Shown piece by piece: positions 1 to 15,476 of a stretch of DNA of 64,000 bases. The DNA is from Plumapathes pennacea (Eukaryota; Cnidaria; Anthozoa; Antipatharia; Myriopathidae), in the NCBI GenBank assembly GCA_964036295.1, contig OZ038464.1, positions 11,332,001-11,396,000 of the forward strand, read 5' to 3'. Both the position numbers and the translations under genes were made by a program. The notes under the pieces were generated by a model. The model was not told the origin of the DNA and ran no database searches. It saw only the letters and a program-made list of their open reading frames with translations. Within the stretch, counting starts at the first letter, position 1. The number at the start of each line of letters is the position of its first letter.

Positions 1-3000
1 GTTTAATACATAGGTATGCATGGGTAACCCTTACTATGTTCGTAAAACCGTGATTAAATGTGCTTATATTAAGATAGAGTGACTAGTGATCTAAACATTA
101 CTATCCGCGTAGTAAATAAACGTTAGATGATGTCATGGTGACGTTTTATATTGGAAGCAAGTAATTACACAATTTCTGATAATTTGTTCTTTAGTTTAAT
201 GCATGGATATGCATGGGTATCCCTTATTATGTTGGTAAAACCGTCATTAACTGTGCTTACATTAACATAGGGTGACTATTGATTAAAACATTACTATTCG
301 CGTAGTAAACAAACGTCACATGAAGTCATGGTAACGTCGTATATTGGAAGCAAGGAATTACACAATTTCTGTGAATTTTTCCTTAAGTTTAATGCATGAG
401 TATGCATGGGTAACCCTTACTATGTTGGTAAAACCGTGATTAACTGTGCTTATATTAACATAGAGTGACTAGTGATCTAAACATTACTATCTTCGTAGTA
501 AACAAACGCCACATGAAGTCATGGTGACGTCTTATATTGGAAGCAAAAAATTACACAATTTCTGATAATTTTTTGTTTAGTTTAATGCATGGGTATGCAT
601 GGGTAAACCTTACTATGTTGGTAAAAACGTGATTAACTGTGCATATATTAACATAGAGTGACTATTGATCAAAACATTACTCTCAGCGTAGTAAACAAAG
701 GTCACATGAGATCATGGTGACGTCTTAAATTGGAAGCAAGCAATTACACAGTTTCTGTGAATTTTTCCTTTAGTTTAATGCATGGGTATGCATGGGTAAC
801 CCTTACTATGTTGGTAAAAACGTGATTAACTGTGCTTATATTTACATAGAATGACTAGTGATCTAAACATTACTATCCGCGTAGTAAACAAACGCCACAT
901 GAAGTCATGGTGACGTCTTATATTGGAAGCAAAAAATTACACAATTTCTGATAATTTTTTGTTTAGTTCAATGCATGGGTATGCATGGGTAAACCTTACT
1001 ATGTTGGTAAAAACGTGATTAACTGTGCTTATATTAACATAGAGTGACTATTGATTAAAACATTACTATCGGCGTAGTAAAGAAACGTCACATGAATTCA
1101 TGGTGACGTCATATATTGGAAAGCAAGCAATTACAGAATTTCTGTGAATTTTTCTTTTAGTTGAATGCAAGGGTATGCATGGGTAAACCTTGCCATGTTG
1201 GTAAAACCGTGATTAACTGTGCTTATATTAACATAGAGTGATTATTGATTAACACATTACTATCTGCGTAGTAAACAAACGTGACATGAATTCATGGTGA
1301 CGTCTTATATTGGAAAGCAAGCAATTACAGAATTTCTGTGAATTTTTCCTTTAGTTGAATGCATGGGTATGCATGGGTAAACCTTACTATGTTGGTAAAA
1401 CCGTGAATAACTGTGCTTAAATTAACATAGAGTGACTATTGATTAAAACATTACTATCTGCGTAGTAAACAAACGTCACATGAAGTCATAGTGATTTCTT
1501 ATTTTGGAAGCAAGCAATTACAGAATTTGTGTGAATTTTTCCTTTAGTTTAATGCATGGGTATGCATGGGTAACCCTTGCTATGTTAGTAAAACCGTGAT
1601 TAACTATGCTTATATTAACATAGAGTGACTATTGATCAAAACATTACTATCAGCGTATTAAGCAAACGTCACATGACGTCATGGTGACGTCCTATATTGG
1701 AAGCAAGCAATTACACAGTTTCTGTGAATTTTTCCTGTAGTTTAATGGATGGGTATGCATGGGTAACCCTTACCATGTTGGTAAAACCGTGATTAACTGT
1801 GTTTATATTAACATAGAGTGACTATTGATCAAAACATAACTATCAGCGTAGTAAACAAACGTCACATGACGTCATGGTGACGTCTTATATTGGAAGCAAG
1901 CAATTACACAATTTCTGTGAATTTTTCCTGAAGTTTAATGGATGGGTATGCATGGGTAACCCTTACTATATTGGTAAAACCGTGATTAACTGTGTTTATA
2001 TTAACATAGAGTGACTATTGATCAACACATTACTATCAGCGTAGTAAACAAACGTCACATGACGTCATGGTGACGTCTTATATTGGAAGCAAGCAATTAC
2101 ACAATTTCTGTGAATTTTTGCTTGAGTTTAATGCATAGGTATGCATGGGTAACCCTTACTATGTTCGTAAAACCGTGATTAACTGTGCTTATATTAAGAT
2201 AGAGTGACTAGTGATCTAAACTTTACTATCCGCGTAGTAAATAAACGTTAGATGATGTCATGGTGACGTTTTATATTGGAAGCAAGTAATTACACAATTT
2301 CTGATAATTTGTTCTTTAGTTTAATGCATGGATATGCATGGGTATCCCTTATTATGTTGGTAAAACCGTCATTAACTGTGCTTACATTAACATAGGGTGA
2401 CTATTGATTAAAACATTACTATTCGCGTAGTAAACAAACGTCACATGAAGTCATGGTAACGTCGTATATTGGAAGCAAGGAATTACACAATTTCTGTGAA
2501 TTTTTCCTTAAGTTTAATGCATGAGTATGCATGGGTAACCCTTACTATGTTGGTAAAACCGTGATTAACTGTGCTTATATTAACATAGAGTGACTAGTGA
2601 TCTAAACATTACTATCTGCGTAGTAAACAAACGCCACATGAAGTCATGGTGACGTCTTATATTGGAAGCAAAAAATTACACAATTTCTGATAATTTTTTG
2701 TTTAGTTTAATGCATGGGTATGCATGGGTAAACCTTACTATGTTGGTAAAAACGTGATTAACTGTGCTTATATTAACATAGAGTGACTATTGATCAAAAC
2801 ATTACTCTCAGCGTAGTAAACAAAGGTCACATGAGATCATGGTGACGTCTTAAATTGGAAGCAAGCAATTACACAGTTTCTGTGAATTTTTCCTTTAGTT
2901 TAATGCATGGGTATGCATGGGTAACCCTTACTATGTTGGTAAATCCGTGATTAACTGTGCTTATATTAACATAGAATGACTAGTGATCTAAACATTACTA

Positions 3001-4840
3001 TCCGCGTAGTAAACAAACGCCACATGAAGTCATGGTGACGTCTTATATTGGAAGCAAAAAATTACACAATTTCTGATAATTTTTTGTTTAGTTCAATGCA
3101 TGGGTATGCATGGGTAAACCTTACTATGTTGGTAAAAACGTGATTAACTGTGCTTATATTAACATAGAGTGACTATTGATTAAAACATTACTATCGGCGT
3201 AGTAAACAAACGTCACATGAATTCATGGTGACGTCATATATTGGAAAGCAAGCAATTACAGAATTTCTGTGAATTTTTCCTTTAGTTGAATGCAAGGGTA
3301 TGCATGGGTAAACCTTGCCATGTTGGTAAAACCGTGATTAACTGTGCTTATATTAACATAGAGTGACTATTGATTAACACATTACTATCTGCGTAGTAAA
3401 CAAACGTGACATGAATTCATGGTGACGTCTTATATTGGAAAGCAAGCAATTACAGAATTTCTGTGAATTTTTCCTTTAGTTGAATGCATGGGTATGCATG
3501 GGTAAACCTTACTATGTTGGTAAAACCGTGAATAACTGTGCTTAAATTAACATAGAGTGACTATTGATTAAAACATTACTATCTGCGTAGTAAACAAACG
3601 TCATATGAAGTCATAGTGATTTCTTATTTTGGAAGCAAGCAATTACAGAATTTGTGTTAATTTTTCCTTTAGTTTAATGCATGGGTATGCATGGGTAACC
3701 CTTGCTATGTTAGTAAAACCGTGATTAACTATGCTTATATTAACATAGAGTGATTATTGATCAAAACATTACTATCAGCGTATTAAGCAAACGTCACATG
3801 ACGTCATGGTGACGTCCTATATTGGAAGCAAGCAATTACACAGTTTCTGTGAATTTTTCCTGTAGTTTAATGGATGGGTATGCATGGGTAACCCTTACCA
3901 TGTTGGTAAAACCGTGATTAACTGTGTTTATATTAACATAGAGTGACTATTGATCAAAACATAACTATCAGCGTAGTAAACAAACGTCACATGACGTCAT
4001 GGTGACGTCTTATATTGGAAGCAAGCAATTACACAATTTCTGTGAATTTTTCCTGAAGTTTAATGGATGGGTATGCATGGGTAACCCTTACTATATTGGT
4101 AAAACCGTGATTAACTATGTTTATATTAACATAGAGTGACTATTGATCAACACATTACTATCAGCGTAGTAAACAAACGTCACATGACGTCATGGTGACG
4201 TCTTATATTGGAAGCAAGCAATTACACAATTTCTGTGAATTTTTGCTTGAGTTTAATACATAGGTATGCATGGGTAACCCTTACTATGTTCGTAAAACCG
4301 TGATTAAATGTGCTTATATTAAGATAGAGTGACTAGTGATCTAAACATTACTATCCGCGTAGTAAATAAACGTTAGATGATGTCATGGTGACGTTTTATA
4401 TTGGAAGCAAGTAATTACACAATTTCTGATAATTTGTTCTTTAGTTTAATGCATGGATATGCATGGGTATCCCTTATTATGTTGGTAAAACCGTCATTAA
4501 CTGTGCTTACATTAACATAGGGTGACTATTGATTAAAACATTACTATTCGCGTAGTAAACAAACGTCAGATGAAGTCATGGTAACGTCGTATATTGGAAG
4601 CAAGGAATTACACAATTTCTGTGAATTTTTCCTTAAGTTTAATGCATGAGTATGCATGGGTAACGCTTACTATGTTGGTAAAACCGTGATTAACTGTGCT
4701 TATATTAACATAGAGTGACCAGTGATCTAAACATTACTATCTGCGTAGTACACAAACGCCACATGAAGTCATGGTGAAGTCTTATGTTGGAAGCAAAAAA
4801 TTACACAATTTCTGATAATTTTTTGTTTAGTTTAATGCAT
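1..4840. repeat. 2,125-bp higher-order repeat of the 193-bp satellite
   Basis: The distinctive monomer with cataggtatgcatggg and atgttcgtaaaacc starts at 1, 2126 and 4251, a period of exactly 2,125 bp, or 11 monomers. Copy 1 (1-2125) and copy 2 (2126-4250) differ at roughly a dozen positions by eye. Copy 3 follows the same order for about three monomers, then changes order near 4,840. This is the signature of recent unequal exchange or segment amplification. Beyond it, similar monomers recur in less regular order. Confidence 0.9.
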
Positions 4841-7800
4841 GAGTATGCATGGGTAAACCTTACCATGTTGGTAAAACCGTGATTAACTGTGCTTATATTA
4901 ACATAGAGTGACTAGTGATCTAAACATTACTATCTGCGTAGAAAACAAACGTGACATGAATTCATGGTGACGTCTTATATTGGAAAGCAAGCAATTACAG
5001 AATTTCTGTGAATTTTTCCTTTAGATGAATGCATGGGTATGCCTGGGTAACCCTTACTATGTTGGTAAAACCGTGAATAACTGTGCTTAACTTAACATAG
5101 AGTGACTATTGATTAAAACATTACTATCTGCGTAGTAAACAAACGTCACATGAAGTCATAGTGACGTCTTATATTGGAAGCAAGCAATTACAAAATTTGT
5201 GTGAATTTTTCCTTTAGTTTAATGCATGGGTATGTATGGGTAACCCTTACTATGTTGGTAAAACCGTGATTAAGTATGCTTATGTTAACATAGAGTGACT
5301 ATTGATCAAAACATTACTATCAGCGTATTAAGCAAACGTCACATGACGTCATGGTGACGTCTTATATTGGAAGCAAGCAATTACACAGTTTCTGTGAATT
5401 TTTCCTGTAGTTTAATGGATGGGTATGCATGGGTAACCCTTACTATGTTGGTAAAACCGTGATTAACTGTGTTTATATTAACATAGAGTGACTATTGATC
5501 AAAACATTACTATCAGCGTAGTAAACAAACGTCACATGACGTCATGGTGACGTCTTATATTGGAAGCAAGCAGTTACACAATTTCTGTGAATTTTTCCTC
5601 TAGTTTAATGCATACGTATGCATGGGTAACCCTTACTATGTTCTTAAAACCGTGATTAACTGTGCTTATATTAACATAGAGTGACTACTGATCTAAACAT
5701 TACTATCCGCGTAGTAAATAAATGTTAGATGATGTCATGGTGACGTTTTATATTGGAAGCAAGTAATTACACAATTTCTGATAATTTTTCCTTTTGTTTA
5801 ATGCATGGGTATGCATGGGTAACCCTTATTATGTTGGTAAAACCGTGATTTACTGTGCTTGTATTAACATAGAGTGACTATTGATTAAAACATTACTATC
5901 GGCGTAGTAAAGAAACGTCACATGAATTCATGGTGACGTCTTATATTGGAAAGCAAGCAATTACAGAATTTATGTGAATTTTTCCTTTAGTTTAATGCAT
6001 GGGTATGCATGGGTAAACCTTACTATGTTGGTAAAACCGTGAATAACTGTGCTTAAATTAACATAGAGTGACTATTGATTAAAACATTACTATCTACGTT
6101 GTAAACAAACGTCACATGAAGTCATAGTGACGTCTTATATTGCAAGCAAGCAATTACAGAATTTGTGTGAATTTTTCCTTTAGTTTAATGCATGGGTATG
6201 CATGGGTAACCCTTACTATGTTGGTAAAACCGTGATTAACTATGCTTATATTAACATAGAGTGACTATTGATCAAAACATTACTATCAGCGTACTAAACA
6301 AACGTCAGATGACGTCATGGTGACGTCTTTTATTGGAAGCAAGCAATTGCACAGTTTCTGTGAATTTTTCCTTTAGTTTAATGCATGAGTATGCATGGGT
6401 AACCCTTACTATGTTGGTAAAACCGTGATTAACTGTGCTTATATTAACATAGAGTGACTAGTGATCTAAACATTACTATCCGCGTAGTAAACAAACGCCA
6501 CATGAAGTCATAGTGACAGCTTATATTGGAAGGAAAAACTTACACAATTTCTGATAATTTTTTCTTTAGTTGAATGCATGGGTATGCATGGGTAAACCTT
6601 ACTATGTTGGTAAAACCGTGAATAACTGTGCTTAAATTAACATTGAGTGACTATTGATTAAAACATTACTATCTGCGTAGTAAACAAACGTCACACGAAG
6701 TCATAGTGACGTCTTATATTGTAAGCAAGCAATTACAGAATTTGTGTGAATTTTTCCTTTAGTTTAATGCATGAGTATGCATGGGTAACCCTTACTATGT
6801 TGGTAAAACCGTGATTAACTATGCTTATATTAACATAGAGTGACTATTGATCAAAACATTACTATCACTGTAGTAAACAAACGTCACATAACGTCATGGT
6901 GACGTCTTATATTGGAAGCAAGCAATTCCACAGTTTCTGTGAATTTTTCCTTTAGTTTAATGCATGAGTATGCATGGGTAACCTTTACTATGTTGGTAAA
7001 ACCGTGATTAACTGTGCTTATATTAACATAGAGTGACTATTGATTAAAACATTACTATCTGCGTAGTAAACAAACGATACATGAAGTCAAGGTGACGTTT
7101 TATATTGGAAGGAAAGAATTACACAATTTCTGATAATTTTTCCTGTAGTTGAATGCATGGGTATGCATGGGTAACCCTTTCTATGTTGGTAAATCCGTGA
7201 TTAACTATGCTTATATTAACATAGAGTGACTTTTGATCAAAACATTACTATCAGCGTAGTAAACAAAGGTCACATGAGATTATGGTGACGTCTTATATTG
7301 GAAGCAAGCAATTGCACAGTTTCTGTGAGTTTTTCCTTTAGTTTAATGCATGATTATGCATAGGTAACCCTTACTATGTTGGTAAAACTGTGATTAACTG
7401 TGCTTATATTAACATAGAGTGACTACTGATCTAAACATTACTATCCGGGTAGTAAACAAACGCCACATGAAGTCATGGTGACGTCTTATATTGGAAGCAA
7501 AAATTACACAATTTCTGATAATTTTTCCTGTAGTTTAATGCATGGGTATGCATGGGTAAACCTTACTATGTTGGTAAAACCGTGATTAACTGTGCTTATA
7601 TTAACATAGAGTGACTATTGATTAAAACATTACTATCGGCGTAGTAAAAAAACGTCACATGAATTCATGATGACGTCTTATATTGGAAAGCAAGAAATTA
7701 GAGAATTTCTGTGAATTTCTCCTTTAGTTGAATGCATGGGTATGCATGGGTAACCCTTACTATGTTGGTAAAACCGTGAATAACTGTGCTTAAATTAACA

Positions 7801-10800
7801 TAGAGTGACTATTGATTAAAACATTACTATCTGCTTAGTAAACAAACGTCACATGAAGTCATAGTAACGTCTTATATTGGAAGCAAGCAATTACAGAATT
7901 TGTGTGAATTTTTCCTGTAGTTTAATGCATGGGTATGCATGGGTAACCCTTTTTATGTTGGTAAAACCGTGAATAACTATGCTTATATTAAGATAGAGTG
8001 ACTATTGATCAAAACATTACTATCAGCGTAGTAAACAAACGTCACATGACGTCATGGTGACGTCTTATATTGGAAGCAAGCAATTGAATAGTTTCTGTGA
8101 ATTTTTCTCTTAGTTTAATGCATGAGTATGCATGGGTAACCCTCACTATGTTGGTAAAACCGTGATTAAGTTTGCTTATATTAACATAGGGTGACTAGTG
8201 ATCTAAACATTACTTTCCGCGTAGTAAACAAACGTCAAATGATGTCATGGTGGCGTCTTATATTGGAAGCAAGTAATTACACAATTTCTGATAATTTTTT
8301 TCTTTAGTTTAATGCATGGGTTTGCATGGGTAACCCTTACTATGTTGGTAAAACCGTGATTATCTGTGCTTATATTAACATAGAGTGACCAGTGATCTAA
8401 ACATTACTATCCGCGTAGTAAACAAACGCCACATGAAGTCATGGTGACGTCTTATATTGGAAGCAAGCAATTACACAATTTCTGATAATTTTTTCTTTAG
8501 TTTAATGCATGAGTATGCATGGGTAACCCTTACTATGTTGGTAAAACCGTGATTATCTGTCTTTATATTAACATAGAGTGACCAGTGATCTAAGCATTAC
8601 TATCAGCGTAGTAAACAAACGTCACATGACGTCATGGTGACGTCTTATATTGGAAGCAAGCAATTGCACAGTTTCTGTGAATTTTTCCTTTAGTTTAATG
8701 CATGAGTATGCATGGGTAACCCTTACTATGTTGGTAAAACCGTGATTAAGTTTGCTTATATTAACATAGAGTGACTAGTGATCTAAACATTACTATCCGC
8801 GTAGTAAAGAAACGCCACATGAAGTCATGGTGACGTCTTTTTTTTGAAGCAAAAAATTACACAATTTCTGATAATTTTTCCTTTAGTTTAATGCATGGGT
8901 ATGCATGGGTAACCCTTACTATGTTGGTGAAACCGTGATTAACTGTGCTTATATTAACATAGAGTGACTATTGATTAAAACATTACTATCTGCGTAGTAA
9001 ACAAACGTGACATGAATTCATGGTGACGTCTTATATTGGAAAGCAAGAAATTACAGAATTTGTGTGAATTTTTCCTTTAGTTGAATGCATGGGTATGCAT
9101 GGGTAACCCTTACTATGTTGGTAAAACCGTGAATTACTGTGCTTAAATTAACATAGAGTGACTATTGATTAAAACATTACTATCTGCTTAGTAAACAAAC
9201 GTCACATGAAGTCATAGTGACGTCTTATATTGGAAGCAAGCAATTACAGAATTTGTGTGAATTTTTCCTTTAGTTTAATGCATGGGTATGCATGGGTAAT
9301 CTTTTCTATGTTGGTAAAACCGTGATTAACTATGCTTTTATTAAGATAGAGTGACTATTGATCAAAACATTACTATCAGCGTAATAAACAAATGTCACAT
9401 GACGTCATGGTGACGTCTTATATTGGAAGCAAGCAATTGCACAGTTTCTGTGAATTTTTCCTTTAGTTTAATGCATGATTATGCATGGGTAACCCTTACT
9501 ATGTTGGTAAAACCGTGATTAACTGTGCTTATATTAACATAGAGTGACTAGTGATCTAAACATTACTATCCGCGTAGTAAACAAACGCCACATGAAGTCA
9601 TGGTGACGTCTTATATTGGAAGCAAAGAATTATACAATTTCTGATATTTTTTCCTTTAGTTTAATGCATGGGTATGCATGGGTAAACCTTACTATGTTGG
9701 TAAAAACGTGATTAACTGTGGTTATATTAACATAGAGTGACTATTGATTAAAGCATTACTATCGGCGTTGTAAACAAATGTCACATGACGTCATGGTGAC
9801 GTCTTATATTGGAAGCAAGCAATTGCACAGTTTCTGATAATTTTTCCTTGAGTTGAATGCATGGGTATGCATGGGTAAACCTTACTATGTTGGTAAAACC
9901 GTGATTAACTGTGCTTATATTAACATAGAGTGACTATTGAGTGACTATTGATTAAAGCATTACTATCGGCGTAGTAAACAAACGACACATGAATTCATGG
10001 TGACGTCTTATATTGGAAAGCAAGCAATTACAGAATTTGTGTGAATTTTTCCTTTAGTTGAATGCATGCGTATGCATGGGTAAACCTTACTATGTTGGTA
10101 AAAACGTGATTAACTGTGCTGATATTAACATAGAGTGACTATTGATTAAAACATTACCATCGGCGTAGTAAACAATCGTCACATGAATTCATGGTGACGT
10201 CTTATATTGGAAAGCAAGCAATTACAGAATTTGTGTGAATTTTTCCTTTAGTTGAATGCATGGGAATGCATGGGTAACCCTTACTATGTTGGTAAAACCG
10301 TGAATAACTGTGCTTAAATTAACATTGAGTGACTATTGATTAAAACATTACTATTTGCGTAGTAAACAAACGTCACATGACATCATGGTGACGTCTTATA
10401 TTGGAAACAAGCAATTATCCAATTTGTGTTAATGTTTCCTTTAGTTTAATTCATGGGTATGCATGGGAAACCCTTACTATGTTGGTAAAGGTGTGATTAA
10501 GTTTGCTTATATTAACATAGAGTGACTAGTGATCTAAACATTACTATCCGCGTAGTAAACAAACGTCAAATGATGTCATGGTGGCGTCTTATATTGGAAG
10601 CAAGTAATTACACAATTTGTGATAATTTTTTACTTTAGTTTAATGCATGGGTATGCATGAGTAACCCTTACTATGCTGGTGAAACCGTGATTATCTGTGC
10701 TTATATTAACATAGAGTGACCAGTGATCTAAACATTACTATCCGCGTAGTAAAGAAACGCCACATGAAGTCATGGTGACGTCTTATATTGGAAGCAAGCA

Positions 10801-13800
10801 ATTACACAATTTCTGATAATTTTTTCTATAGTTTAATGCATGAGTATGCATGGGTAACCCTTACTATGTTGGTAAAACCGTGATTATCTGTGCTTATATT
10901 AACATAGAGTGACCAGTGATCTAAACATTACTATCCGCGTAGTAAACAAACGCCACATGAAGTCATGGTGACCTCTTATATTGGAAGCAAAAAATTACAC
11001 AATTTCTGATAATTTTTTCTTTAGTTTAATGCATGGGTATGCATGGGTAACCCTTACTATGTTGGTAAAACCGTGATTCACTGTGCTTAAATTAACATAG
11101 AGTGACTATTGATTAAAACATTACTATCTGCGTAGTAAAGAAACGTCTCATGAATTCATGGTAACGTCGTATATTGGAAATCAAGCAATTACAGAATTTC
11201 TGATAATTTTTCCTTTAGTTTAATGCATGGGTTTGCATGAGTAACCCTTACTATGTTGGTAAAACCGTGATTAACTGTGCTTATATTAACATAGAGTGAG
11301 TATGGATCACAACATTATTATTTTCGCGTAGTAAACAAACGTCACATGACGTCATTGTGACGTCTTATATTGGAAGCAAGCAATTACACAATTTCTGTGA
11401 ATTTTTCCTTTAGTTTAATGCATGAGTATGCATGGGTAACCCTTACTATGTTGGTAAAACCGTGATTATCTGTGCTTATATTAACATAGAGTGACTAGTG
11501 ATCTAAACATTACTATCCGCGTAGTAAACAAATTTCACATGAAGTCATGGTGACGTCTTATATTCGAAGCAAGTAATTACACAATTTCTGATAATTTTAT
11601 TTTTAGTTTAATGCATGGGTATGCATGGGTAACCCTTACTATGTTGGTAAAACCGTGATTAACTGTCCTTAAATTAAAATAGAGTGACTACTGATTAAAA
11701 CATTACTATCTTCGTAGTAAACAAACGTCACATGAAGTCATGGTGACGTCTTATATTGGAAGCAAGCAATTACAGAATTTGTGTGAATTTTTCCTTTAGT
11801 TTAATGCATGGGTAACCCTTACTATGTTCGTAAAACCGTGATTGACTGTGCTTATATTAACATAGAGTGACTAGTGATCTAAACATTACTATCCGCGTAA
11901 TAAACAAACGCCACATGAAGTCATGGTGACGTCTTATATTGGAAGCAAAAAATTACACAATTTCTGATAATTTTTCCTTTAGTTTAATGCATGAGTGTGC
12001 ATGGGTAGCCCTTACTATGTTGGTAAAACCGTGATTAACTGTGCTTATATTAACATAGAGTGACTATTGATTAAAGCATTACTATCGGCGTAGTAAACAA
12101 ACGTTACATGAATTCATGGTGACGTCTTATATTGGAAAGCAAGCAATTACACAATTTCTGTGAATTTTTCCTTTAGTTGAATGCATGAGTATGCATGGGT
12201 AACCCTTACTATGTTGGTAAAACCGTGATTAACTGTGCTTATATTAACATAGAGTGACAATTGATTAGAACATTACTATCTGCGTAGTAAACAAACGTCA
12301 CATGAATTCATGGTGACGTCTTATATTGGAAAGCAAGCAATTACACAATTTGTGTAAATTTTTCCTTTAGTTTAATGCATGGGTATGCATGGGTAACCCT
12401 TAGTATGTTCGTAAAACCGTGATTCACTGTGCTTATATTAACATAGAGTGACTATTGATCAAAACATTACTGTCAGCGTAGTAAACAAACGTCACATGAA
12501 TTCATGGTGACGTCTTATATTGGAAAGCAAGCAATTACACAATTTGTGTGAATTTTTCCTTTAGTTTAATGCATGGGTATGCATGGGTAACCCTTACTAT
12601 GTTAGTAAAACCGTGATTAACTATGCTTATATTAACATAGAGTGACTATTGATCAAAACATTACTGTCAGCGTAGTAAACAAATGTCACATGACGTCATG
12701 GTGACGTCTTATATTGGAAGGAAGCAATTGCACAGTTTCTGTGAATTTTTCCTTTAGTTTAATGCATGATTATGCATGGGTAACCCTTTCTATTTTGGTA
12801 AAACCGTGATTAACTGTGCTTATATTAACATAGAGTGACTAGTGATCTAAACATTACTATCCGCGTAGTAAACAAACGCCACATGAAGTCATGGTGACGT
12901 CTTATATTGGAAGCAAAAAATTACACAATTTCTGATAATTTTTCCTGTAGTTTAATGCATGGGTATGCATGGGTAAACCTTACTATGTTGGTAAAAACGT
13001 GATTAACTGTGGTTATATTAACATAGAGTGACTATTTATTAAAGCATTACTATCGGCGTAAGAAACAAACGTCACATGAATTCATGGTGACGTCTTATAT
13101 TGGAAAGCAAGCAATTACACAATTTCTGATAATTTTTCCTTGAGTTGAATGCATGGGTATGCATGGGTAACCCTTACTATGTTGGTAAAACCGTGAATAA
13201 CTGTGCTTAAATTAACATTGAGTGACTATTGATTAAAACATTACTATCTGCGTAGTAAACAAACGTCACATGAAGTCATAGTGACGTCTTATATTCGAAG
13301 CAAGCAATTACAGAATTTGTGTGAATTTTTCCTTTAGTTTAATGCATGAGTGTGCATGGGTAACCCTTACTATGTTGGTAAAACCGTGATTAACTGTGCT
13401 TATATTAACATAGCGTAGCTATTGATTAAAACATTACTATTAGCGTAGTAAAGAAACGTCACATGACATCATGGTGACGTCTTATATTGGAAACAAGCAA
13501 TTATCCAATTTTTGTGAATGTTTCCTTTAGTTTAATGCATGGGTATGCATGGGAAACCCTTACTATGTTGGTAAAGCCGTGATTAAGTTTGCTTATATTA
13601 ACATAGAGTGACTAGTGATCTAAACATTACTATCCGCGTAGTAAACAAACGTCAAATGATGTCATGGTGGCGTCTTATATTGGAAGCAAGTAATTACACA
13701 ATTTCTGATAATTTTTCCTTTAGTTTAATGCATGGGTATGCATGGGTAACCCTTCTTATGTTGGTAAAACCGTGATTATCTGTGCTTATATTAACATAGA

Positions 13801-15476
13801 GTGACTAGAGATCCAAACATTACTATCCCTGCAGTAAACAAACAGCACATGAAGTCATGGTGACGTCTTATATTGGAAGAAAAAAATTACACAATTTCTG
13901 ATAATTTTTTCTTTAGTTTAATGCATTGTTATGCATGGGTAACCCTTACTATGTTGGTAAAACCGTGATTATCTGTGCTTATATTAACATAGAGTGACCA
14001 GTGATTTAAACATTACTATCCGCGTAGTAAACAAACGCCACATGAAGTTATGGTGACGTCTTATATTGGAAGCAAAAAATTACACAATTTCTGATAATTT
14101 TTTCTATAGTTTAATGCATGGGTATGCATGGGTAACCCTTACTATGTTGGTAAAACCGTGATTAACTGTGCTTAAATTAACATAGAGTGACTATTGATTA
14201 AAACATTACTATCTGCGTAGTAAAGAAACGTCACTTGAAGTCATGGTGACGTTTTATATTGGAAGCAAGCAATTACACAATTTCTGTGAATTTTTCTTGT
14301 AGTTTAATGCATGGGTATACATGGGTAACCCTTACTATGTTGGTAAAGCCGTGATTAACTGTCCTTAAATTAAAATAGTGACTACTGATTAAAACATTAC
14401 TATCTTCGTAGTAAACAAACGTCACATGAAGTCATGGTGACGTCTTATATTGGAAAGCAAGCAATTACACAATTTCTGTGAATTTTTCCTGTAGTTTGAT
14501 GCATGGGTATGCATGGGTAAACCTTACTATGTTGGTAAAACCGTGATTCACTGTGCTTTTATTAACATAGAGTGACTAGAGATCCAAACATTACTATCCC
14601 TGCAGTAAACAAACGGCACATGAAGTCATGGTGACGTCTTATATTGGAAGAAAAAAATTACACAATTTGTGATAAATTTTCCTTTAGTTTATTGCCTGGG
14701 TATGCATGGTAACCCTTACTATGTTGGTAAAACCGTGATTAACTGTGCTTATATTAACATAGAGTGACTAGTGATCTAAACATTACTATCCGCGTACTAA
14801 ACAAACGCCACATGAAGTCATGGTGACGTCTTATATTGGAAGCAAAAAATTACACAATTTCTGATAATTTTTTCTTTAGTTTAATGCATGGGTATGCATG
14901 GGTAACCCTTACTATGTTGTTGAAAACGGGATTAACTGTCCTTAAATTAAAATAGAGTGACTACTGATTAAAACATTACTATCTTCGTAGTAAACAAATG
15001 TCACATCAAGTCATGGTGACGTCTTATATTGGAGAGCAAGGAATTACAGAATTTGTGTGAATTTTTCCTTTAGTTTAATGCATGGGTATGCATGGGTAAC
15101 CCTTACTATGTTGGTAAAACCGTGATTTACTGTGCTTATATTAACATAGAGTGACTATTGATCAAAACATTATTATGAGCGTAGTAAACAAACGTCACAT
15201 GACGTCATGGTGACGTCTTATATTGGAAGCAAGCAATTACACAATTTATGTGAATGTTTCCTTTAGTTTAATGCATGGGTATGCATGTGTAACCCTTACT
15301 ATGTTGGTAAAACCTTGATTAGCTGTGATTATATTAACGTAGAGTGACTATTGATTAAAACATTACTATCCGTGTAGTAAACAAACGTCGCATTAAGTCA
15401 TGGTGACGTCTTATATTGGAAGCAAGCAATTTCACAATTTCTGTGAATTTTTCCTTTAGTATAAAGTATGGGTATG
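1..15476. repeat. 193-bp satellite array, main block
   Basis: About 80 head-to-tail monomers of 193 bp (194 where the variant ggaaagcaag occurs). Successive starts of tttaatg fall at 1741, 1934, 2127 and 2320. Each monomer carries a doubled ATGCATGGGT block, a conserved middle (ttactatgttggtaaaaccg), and a tail with one or two TGACGTC motifs followed by cttatattggaagcaa. No gene or exon is visible inside. The same family returns at 59,942, so it is not confined to one site. Its left end lies outside the window. Confidence 0.97.
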
